54,982 bases of DNA. Source: an uncultured Oscillospiraceae bacterium. Its GTDB lineage: Bacteria > Bacillota > Clostridia > Oscillospirales > Oscillospiraceae. The number at the start of each line of letters is the position of its first letter. Position 1 is the first letter of the stretch. Shown one piece after another: positions 49,610-54,982 of this stretch. The DNA lies in contig CAJUQN010000012.1 of the NCBI GenBank assembly GCA_910588625.1, forward strand, positions 1-54,982. The letters run 5' to 3'. Position numbers and translations under genes: made by a program. The notes under the pieces were generated by a model. It was not told where the DNA came from, did no database searches, and saw nothing but the letters and a program-made list of their open reading frames with translations.

Positions 49610-51085
49610 TTGGAAAACAAACTGTATGAGGATATCGCCCAGCGCACCCAGGGCGACATCTATATCGGTGTGGTGGGGCCGGTGCGCACGGGGAAATCCA
49701 CCTTCATCAAGCGCTTTATGGAAACATTGGTATTGCCCAAAATTGAGAACAACTTCATCCGGGACCGGGCCAGGGATGAGCTGCCCCAGAGTGGCTCGGG
49801 CCGGGTGGTTATGACCGCCGAGCCCAAGTTTGTACCTGAGGAAGCCGTGGAGATGGCCATGGAGGATGGCGGCGTGTTCTCTGTCCGGCTCATCGACTGC
49901 GTGGGCTACATGGTGCCCAGCGCACTGGGTCAGCTGGACGGCGAACAGCCCCGGATGGTCACTACGCCCTGGTTCGACCACGAGATCCCCATGACCCAGG
50001 CGGCGGAGTACGGCACGCAGAAAGTCATCACCGACCACTCCACCATTGGGATCGTGGTCACCACCGATGGGACGGTCACGGACATCCCGCGGGAGGACTA
50101 CTTGGAGGCGGAGGAGCGGGTCATCAGTGAGCTAAAGGGGCTGGGCAAACCCTTCATGGTGCTGCTCAACTCCGCCGAGCCCTACGGTGAACGGGCCCAG
50201 ACCCTCCAGGCTGATATTGCGGAGCGGTACGATGTGACCTGTCTGGCCGCCAACTGCCTGACGCTAGACGAGGGCGCGGTGAGCGAGATCATCCGGGCAG
50301 TGCTCCACGAGTTCCCGCTGAAGCAGATGGACCTGTTCTTGCCCCCCTGGGTGGATGTGCTCCCATTCGACCACCCCATCAAGAGCGGGCTGTATGCTAT
50401 GATCCGGGAGGAGACAGCGGGCCTCATGCGTTTGCGGGACGCGGAGGGCGCTGTATTGGCTATGGGCGACCGGGAGGAGGTCAGCTCCGCCGTGCTCAAC
50501 CGGATGGATATGGGCAGTGGGGTGGTGACGGCCACCTTGGAACTGCCCCGGGGGCTGTTCTACTCCACTGTGTCTGAGCGGTGCGGGCTGGAAATTCGGG
50601 ACGACGGCGACCTCATTGACCAGCTCACCCAGATGGCGGCTATGAAGCGCAGCTATGAGAAGGTGGAGGGGGCGCTCCAGCAGGTGGAGGCCACGGGATA
50701 CGGCATCGTCATGCCGGACCCTCAGGAGATGACCCTGGAGGAGCCGGAGATCGTCAAACAGGGTGGACGGTACGGGGTCCGGCTCAAGGCCAGCGCGCCC
50801 TCGATCCACATGATGCGGGCGGATATCAAGACGGAGGTCTCCCCTATCATGGGCACGGAGAAGCAGTCGGAGGAGATGGTGGACTACCTGCTCCAGCAGT
50901 TCGAGGGGGACACGGGGAAGATCTGGGACTCCAACATCTTCGGTCGTTCCTTCCACGAGCTGGTGGGGGAGGACCTGAACGGCAAACTGAAACGGATGCC
51001 CGAGGAGGCTCGGGAGAAGCTGCGGGAAACCCTCCAGCGGATCATCAACGAGGGATCTGGTGGACTAATTTGTATTATTTTATAA
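49610..51085 (+). CDS. spoIVA: Stage IV sporulation protein A (SpoIVA)
   Basis: 491 aa, nearly the length of Bacillus SpoIVA. MENKLYEDIAQRTQGDIYIG is the typical start, and the ATPase P-loop is GPVRTGKSTFIKRF. VGYMVPSALG and DHSTIGIVVTTDGT follow, with the polymerising C-terminus ending GGLICIIL. SpoIVA hydrolyses ATP to form the irreversible coat scaffold on the forespore. I place the start at TTG 49610, 7 nt after GAGGAGGG, in agreement with relatives; upstream ATGs in frame would add non-family residues. A strong terminator follows. Confidence 0.97.
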   Translation: MENKLYEDIAQRTQGDIYIGVVGPVRTGKSTFIKRFMETLVLPKIENNFIRDRARDELPQSGSGRVVMTAEPKFVPEEAVEMAMEDGGVFSVRLIDCVGYMVPSALGQLDGEQPRMVTTPWFDHEIPMTQAAEYGTQKVITDHSTIGIVVTTDGTVTDIPREDYLEAEERVISELKGLGKPFMVLLNSAEPYGERAQTLQADIAERYDVTCLAANCLTLDEGAVSEIIRAVLHEFPLKQMDLFLPPWVDVLPFDHPIKSGLYAMIREETAGLMRLRDAEGAVLAMGDREEVSSAVLNRMDMGSGVVTATLELPRGLFYSTVSERCGLEIRDDGDLIDQLTQMAAMKRSYEKVEGALQQVEATGYGIVMPDPQEMTLEEPEIVKQGGRYGVRLKASAPSIHMMRADIKTEVSPIMGTEKQSEEMVDYLLQQFEGDTGKIWDSNIFGRSFHELVGEDLNGKLKRMPEEAREKLRETLQRIINEGSGGLICIIL

Positions 51086-51086
51086 G

Positions 51087-51122
51087 AAAAGCGCCTGGTG
51101 GGGGAGCACCAGGCGCTTTTTA
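51087..51122. terminator. Bidirectional terminator between spoIVA and the Crp/Fnr gene
   Basis: Perfect stem AAAAGCGCCTGGTG / CACCAGGCGCTTTT with a 6-nt loop, T-run on one side and A-run on the other. It serves both convergent genes and overlaps the last codon of the minus-strand regulator. Confidence 0.85.
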
Positions 51123-51728
51123 CGCATCAAAAGTCAAAACTTCCAATTGTGCACGGTCCAGAATAATAACCGACCGGTATCCCAGCTCCACCAACCCTAG
51201 GGCGGCCAGTTCCCCCAGCGCCCGGCTCACTGACACACGGGACAGGCCCACCGCCTGGCCGATGCCCTCATGGGTGGCCTTGAGCACACCGTCTTTCCCT
51301 ACAGGCTGGCCCAGCAGCCACCGCGCTACCCTTTGCTGGGCGGGCAGGGATGCCGCCCCCACGTGGTTGGACAGCATCCTCACCGTCCGGGCCAGGTATT
51401 GAAGCATGGGCAGGGCCAGCTCCGGATGGTGCTGAAATGCGGCGTCCAGCTGTGCCTGGTTGATGGTCAGGATGCTGCACTCCTCCAAGGCCATGGCGGA
51501 GGTGACACGGGGGCAGCCATCGAAAAAGGATGCCTCTCCCATCAGATCTCCGGCCCGGTGGACAGCCAGCACCCGCTCCTCTCCAGCGCTGGAGCTGATG
51601 AAGCTGCGCACCGAGCCGGAAATCAGGTAGTAAAAGCACCCCGGATGAGTGCCCTGGAGATAGACCATCTGTCCGGCCTGGTATTTCCGAGGGCTGCGGC
51701 CCTCCACGAGAAGATTCCAGTCTGCCAT
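51120..51728 (-). CDS. Crp/Fnr-family transcription regulator
   Basis: 202 aa. An N-terminal cNMP-type sensor (about 1-115) has YQAGQMVYLQGTHPGCFYYLISGSVR and GDLMGEASFFDGCPRVTSAMA. A C-terminal Crp-type winged helix (about 135-202) has ATHEGIGQAVGLSRVSVSRALGELAALGLV. No N-terminal Fe-S cysteine set as in FNR is seen. AGGTGG lies upstream of ATG 51728. It is divergent from leuCDB, and a 16-bp TGTAA-N6-TTACA palindrome lies between them. The effector ligand is unknown. Confidence 0.93.
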   Translation of the reverse strand: MADWNLLVEGRSPRKYQAGQMVYLQGTHPGCFYYLISGSVRSFISSSAGEERVLAVHRAGDLMGEASFFDGCPRVTSAMALEECSILTINQAQLDAAFQHHPELALPMLQYLARTVRMLSNHVGAASLPAQQRVARWLLGQPVGKDGVLKATHEGIGQAVGLSRVSVSRALGELAALGLVELGYRSVIILDRAQLEVLTFDA

Positions 51729-51808
51729 AGGACCACCTCGTCTGATTTCCTCTTTTTTCCGGACCTTCCGGACCAAAGAGGGCAGAAAATCGGATTCTGT
51801 TTTTGCAT

Positions 51809-51824
51809 TGTAACATAGTTTACA
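51809..51824. promoter_or_regulatory. Crp/Fnr-type palindrome between the regulator and leuC
   Basis: TGTAA-CATAGT-TTACA: perfect 5-bp arms, 6-bp spacer, 16 bp long, the size and symmetry of a Crp/Fnr dimer site. It is 81 bp from the regulator start and 61 bp from the leuC start. A possible leuC promoter is TTGTTT (51825-51830), 15 nt, CATAAT (51846-51851), which would put the palindrome just upstream of the -35. Confidence 0.6.
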
Positions 51825-51884
51825 TTGTTTCCCCGAAAGTTTTGGCATAATAAGTGCACAATATTTTTGAGGAGGAATCATTCC

Positions 51885-53144
51885 ATGGGCATGACCATGA
51901 GTCAGAAGATTTTGGCCCGCTCCGCCGGTCTTGACCGGGTGGAGGCTGGACAGCTCATTGAGGGAAAGCTGGACCTGGTGCTGGGCAACGACATCACCAC
52001 CCCAGTGGCCATCACGGAGTTCCACAAGGCGGGGCTGTCCACCGTGTTCGACAAGGGTAAGATCGCCATCGTGCTGGACCACTCCACCCCCTGTAAGGAC
52101 ATCAAGTCCGCCCAGCTGTGCGCTGCCTGCCGGGAGTTTGCCAAGGAGCAGTCCATTACCCACTTTTATGACGTAGGCCAGATGGGCATTGAACACGCGC
52201 TGGTGCCGGAGAAGGGGCTGGCCGCCCCTGGCGAGGTCATTATTGGGGCCGACTCCCACACCTGTACTTACGGCGCCCTGGGGGCCTTCTCCACCGGCGT
52301 GGGCTCCACCGACATGGCCGCGGGCATGGCCACGGGGCTGGCCTGGTTCAAGGTGCCCTCCGCCATCAAGGTGACGCTGACTGGCAAACTGAGACCCTAT
52401 GTCAGCGGCAAGGACGTCATTCTCCATCTCATTGGTATGATTGGCGTGGACGGCGCCTTGTACCAGTCCCTGGAGTTCGTGGGGGAGGGCGTGGCATCCC
52501 TGGAGATGGATGACCGCTTTACCATCTGCAACATGGCCATCGAGGCCGGAGCCAAGAACGGCGTTTTCCCAGTGGACGATAAGACCATCGCGTACCTGAA
52601 GGAGCGCGTGAACCGGGAGTATCAGCCCTTTGAGGCCGACGCGGACGCAGAATATACCCAGGAGATCACCATTGATCTGTCTGTGTTGCGGCCCACGGTG
52701 GCCTTCCCCCATCTGCCCTCCAACACCAAAAGCGTGGACGAGGCGGCGGGCAAGCCCATCCAGCAGGTGGTCATCGGCTCCTGCACCAACGGGCGGCTGA
52801 AGGACCTACGGGAGGCCGCCGCTGTCCTCCGCGGCCGTAAGGTGGCCGACGGCGTGCGGTGCATCGTTATCCCCGCCACCCAGCAGATCTATCTGGACGC
52901 TATGGCCGAGGGCCTGGTGGCCGATTTCATCCATGCGGGCGCAGTGGTGTCCACCCCCACCTGCGGCCCCTGCCTGGGCGGGCATATGGGCGTGCTCAGT
53001 GACAACGAGTGGGCCATCTCCACCACCAACCGCAACTTTGTGGGCCGCATGGGTCCCACCAGCTCCATGATTATTCTGGCCAGCCCCGCTGTGGCGGCGG
53101 CGAGTGCCGTTACCGGCGTGGTCACTGACCCAGCGACACTTTAA
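51885..53144 (+). CDS. leuC: 3-Isopropylmalate dehydratase large subunit
   Basis: 419 aa, the aconitase-fold subunit that, with LeuD, turns 2-isopropylmalate into 3-isopropylmalate in leucine synthesis. Cluster-binding cysteines are in GSCTNGRLKDL and the pair in PTCGPCLGGHMG; GADSHTCTYGALGAFSTGVGSTD is the aconitase signature. It belongs to the shorter HacA-like type (about 420 aa) common in Clostridia and archaea. GAGGAGG is 9 nt before ATG 51885. leuA is not in the window. Confidence 0.95.
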   Translation: MGMTMSQKILARSAGLDRVEAGQLIEGKLDLVLGNDITTPVAITEFHKAGLSTVFDKGKIAIVLDHSTPCKDIKSAQLCAACREFAKEQSITHFYDVGQMGIEHALVPEKGLAAPGEVIIGADSHTCTYGALGAFSTGVGSTDMAAGMATGLAWFKVPSAIKVTLTGKLRPYVSGKDVILHLIGMIGVDGALYQSLEFVGEGVASLEMDDRFTICNMAIEAGAKNGVFPVDDKTIAYLKERVNREYQPFEADADAEYTQEITIDLSVLRPTVAFPHLPSNTKSVDEAAGKPIQQVVIGSCTNGRLKDLREAAAVLRGRKVADGVRCIVIPATQQIYLDAMAEGLVADFIHAGAVVSTPTCGPCLGGHMGVLSDNEWAISTTNRNFVGRMGPTSSMIILASPAVAAASAVTGVVTDPATL

Positions 53145-53159
53145 GGGGGGATTATAAAC

Positions 53160-53645
53160 ATGAAAATCTACAAATACGGCGACAATGTGGACACCGACGT
53201 CATCATTCCCGCCCGGTATCTGAACAACCCGGATGAAAAATCCCTGGCCGCCCACTGCATGGAGGACATCGACGCCGATTTTGCCTCCACCGTGGAGGCG
53301 GGGGACATCATGGTGGGGGGCAGCAACTTCGGCTGCGGTTCCTCACGGGAGCACGCTCCTCTGGCTCTCAAGGCATCCGGTGTGAAGTGCGTCATTGCCC
53401 GCAGCTTTGCCCGCATCTTCTACCGCAACGCCATCAACATCGGCTTCCCCATCCTGGAGTGTACCGAGGCAGTGGACGGTATTTCCGCCGGAGACAGCGT
53501 TAGTGTGGATTTTGCCAGCGGCGTTATTGTCAACGGGACCACCGGGGCGAAATTCCAGGCCGCGCCCTTCCCGGAGTTTGTCAACGGGATCATTGAGAAC
53601 GGCGGGCTGCTCAAGTCTTTGAAAGCGAGAGGGGTGGCGAAATGA
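53160..53645 (+). CDS. leuD: 3-Isopropylmalate dehydratase small subunit
   Basis: 161 aa, the swivel domain completing LeuC. Motifs: YGDNVDTDVIIPARYL, GGSNFGCGSSREHAP (substrate loop) and SFARIFYRNAINIGFP. AAGGGGGG is upstream of the ATG, 15 nt after leuC. The end overlaps leuB by 4 nt (ATGA). Confidence 0.96.
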   Translation: MKIYKYGDNVDTDVIIPARYLNNPDEKSLAAHCMEDIDADFASTVEAGDIMVGGSNFGCGSSREHAPLALKASGVKCVIARSFARIFYRNAINIGFPILECTEAVDGISAGDSVSVDFASGVIVNGTTGAKFQAAPFPEFVNGIIENGGLLKSLKARGVAK

Positions 53646-54718
53646 ATTACAAAATCGCCCTCATCCGGGGTGACGGCATCGGCCCGGAGATTGTCAACGA
53701 GACGGTAAAGGTCATTGACAAGGTGGGGAAGAAGTTCGGCCACACCTTTGAATACGTGGATGTGCTGCTGGGCGGCTGCGCCACCGACGCGGTGGGTAAA
53801 AGCTACCCCGACGGCACCGCCGAGCTGTGCAAAAGATGTGACGCGGTGCTGCTGGGGGCGGTGGGCGGCCCCAAGTGGGGCAGCGACAAGCCCGCCGAGC
53901 AGCGGCCTGAGACCGCCCTTTTGGCCATCCGCAAGGACCTGGGCCTGTACGCCAACCTGCGCCCCGCCGCCCTGCGCCCCGCCTTGGCGGAGGCCTGCCC
54001 GCTGAAAAAGGAGACGGCGGAAAAGGGCATCGACCTGCTCATGGTCCGGGAGCTGACCGGCGGCATCTACTTTGGCAAACGGGACAAGTACCAGACCGAG
54101 GACCGGGGCATGGAGGCCACCGACCTGATGGCCTACTCCGAGAAAGAAATCGAGCGCATCGGCCGTCGGGCCTTTGAGATGGCCCGCCTGCGCCGGAAAA
54201 AGGTATCCAGCGTGGACAAGGCCAACGTACTGGAGACCTCCCGGCTGTGGCGTGCTGTCATGCACCGGCTGGGGTCGGAATACTCCGACGTAGAATATGA
54301 GGACGTGTTGGTGGACAACTGCGCCATGCAGCTGGTCCGAGACCCAGGGCAGTTCGATGTGGTGGTCACGGAAAATATGTTCGGCGACATTCTGTCCGAC
54401 GAGGCATCCATGATTACCGGCTCCATCGGCCTTTTGCCCTCCGCCTCCATGGGGGACGGCGCCCCGGCGCTGTACGAGCCCATTCACGGCTCCGCGCCGG
54501 ATATCGCGGGCCAGGACAAGGCCAATCCCATTGCCACCATCCTGTCGGCGGCGATGATGTTCCGTTACTCCTTCAAGCTGGCCGCCGAGGCGGACGCCAT
54601 CGAGGCGGCGGTGGACAAGGCGCTGGCCGACGGCTGGCGCACCGCTGACATCGCCCGGACGGGAGAGCGTGCCATCGGGACGATGCAGATGGGCGAGATC
54701 ATTCGAAATAATATCTAG
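53642..54718 (+). CDS. leuB: 3-Isopropylmalate dehydrogenase
   Basis: 358 aa, NAD-dependent oxidative decarboxylation to 2-ketoisocaproate. Visible are LIRGDGIGPEIV, GAVGGPKWG, the substrate loop RKDLGLYANLRPA, VRELTGGIYFG, and NMFGDILSDEASMITGSIGLLPSASMG with its metal-binding Asp pair. GSAPDIAGQDKANPIATILSAAMM is the NAD region, whose Asp selects NAD over NADP. The ATG overlaps the leuD stop. Two terminators follow. Confidence 0.97.
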   Translation: MNYKIALIRGDGIGPEIVNETVKVIDKVGKKFGHTFEYVDVLLGGCATDAVGKSYPDGTAELCKRCDAVLLGAVGGPKWGSDKPAEQRPETALLAIRKDLGLYANLRPAALRPALAEACPLKKETAEKGIDLLMVRELTGGIYFGKRDKYQTEDRGMEATDLMAYSEKEIERIGRRAFEMARLRRKKVSSVDKANVLETSRLWRAVMHRLGSEYSDVEYEDVLVDNCAMQLVRDPGQFDVVVTENMFGDILSDEASMITGSIGLLPSASMGDGAPALYEPIHGSAPDIAGQDKANPIATILSAAMMFRYSFKLAAEADAIEAAVDKALADGWRTADIARTGERAIGTMQMGEIIRNNI

Positions 54719-54757
54719 TTGTTTCTTTTTCGCACAAGAAAAGAGACCTAAGTTGAA

Positions 54758-54781
54758 AAAGCCTGCTTCAGGGCAGGCTTT
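54758..54781 (+). terminator. Terminator 1 after leuB
   Basis: 9-bp perfect stem AAAGCCTGC / GCAGGCTTT with a 6-nt loop, A-run before it and T-rich sequence after it. TTGTTTCTTTTTCGC at 54719-54733 just before it resembles a stretch of the right arm of the dispersed element, weakly. Confidence 0.7.
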
Positions 54782-54792
54782 CTCGAAAAGCG

Positions 54793-54837
54793 AAAGCGGA
54801 CAGCGTCACATTGACCATTGACGCCGTCCGCTTTTGC
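54793..54837. terminator. Terminator 2 after leuB
   Basis: Stem AAAGCGGAC-AGCGTCA / TGACGC-C-GTCCGCTTT with a 10-nt loop and a TTTT tail. A third GC-rich inverted repeat follows (GCGGCTT... / ...AAGCCGC, 54847-54870). Beyond these I see no supported gene in the last 264 bases. Confidence 0.65.
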
Positions 54838-54982
54838 TTTATTGCGCGGCTTCGCGAAGCGGCAAGCCGCAAGCTTTTCCGACGATGACTTCCTCCTTGG
54901 TCAGACAGGAGATGGTGGAAGCCGTTACCTGTCAGCGCCGATGATAAAATGAAAGAAAACGCCGAGGAAAAAATGTAATTTT

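Noticed and set aside
51729..52712. Minus-strand frame extending the Crp/Fnr gene to 530 aa
   Set aside because: The extra part lies antisense to leuC and crosses the divergent promoter region; the ATG at 51728 with AGGTGG fits the family start.
54719..54740. Fourth copy of the dispersed element after leuB
   Set aside because: Only TTGTTTCTTTTTCGC resembles the right arm; the hairpin and flanking blocks do not match.
54842..54931. Minus-strand open stretch of 30 codons with CLTKEEVIVGKACGLPLREA
   Set aside because: It reads like the end of a protein but has no start codon and a stop just upstream; possibly a gene remnant, not supportable as a feature.

Overview
The window looks like chromosome from a GC-rich, endospore-forming Clostridia member. 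Sporulation genes (spoVM, spoIVA, a SipL-like coat protein), a cdaA-cdaR pair, a PASTA kinase, the MEP isoprenoid pathway and abundant GTG/TTG starts together suggest the Oscillospirales (a Flavonifractor/Lawsonibacter/Intestinimonas-like genome). The taxonomy is inferred from gene content and composition only. No rRNA, tRNA or CRISPR array was found.

Layout. 1-360: the edge of an apparent mobile element (start of a helix-turn-helix replication-type protein) and half of a dispersed palindromic repeat. 358-4870 (minus): a MarR regulator and a heterodimeric ABC exporter. 5071-6558: an IS5-type transposase remnant and a CofE-like ligase. 6808-20198 (plus): a long housekeeping run with smc, ftsY, rdgB, yhbY, a nadD-yqeK fusion, an LCP cell-wall ligase, rsfS, trpS, a lipid-linked GlcNAc-1-phosphate transferase and wecB. 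20204-23392: mostly minus-strand small unknown proteins, DUF378 and a DUF3048 lipoprotein, with one plus-strand phosphoesterase. 23499-30875: small metabolic genes, two SleB-type cell wall hydrolases behind WalR-like boxes, carD, ispD-ispF, and a DUF3343/cysteine desulfurase pair. 30963-34717: c-di-AMP synthesis (cdaA-cdaR), DUF5685 and a J-domain protein. 34755-46982: yicC, remA, gmk, rpoZ, priA, def, fmt, rsmB, rlmN, a PP2C phosphatase, prkC and rsgA, many overlapping by 1-20 nt. 47103-51085: two unrecognised microproteins on the minus strand, then spoVM, a SPOCS-LysM (SipL-like) protein and spoIVA. 51120-54718: a Crp/Fnr regulator divergent from leuCDB.

How the genes work together. The most striking group is spoVM - SipL-like - spoIVA: the three proteins known to build the basement layer of the spore coat lie within 3.5 kb, directly after the conserved prpC-prkC-rsgA block. 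Cell-envelope control recurs: WalR-like boxes, the PASTA kinase with its phosphatase, c-di-AMP synthesis and an LCP ligase. A palindromic element of about 240 bp occurs in two full copies (29156-29400 and 49306-49546) and one half copy (292-341), each abutting the 3' end of a gene.

Limits. All calls come from reading the sequence and its translations. No database search, alignment or RNA folding was run, and residue positions are approximate unless stated as exact motifs.
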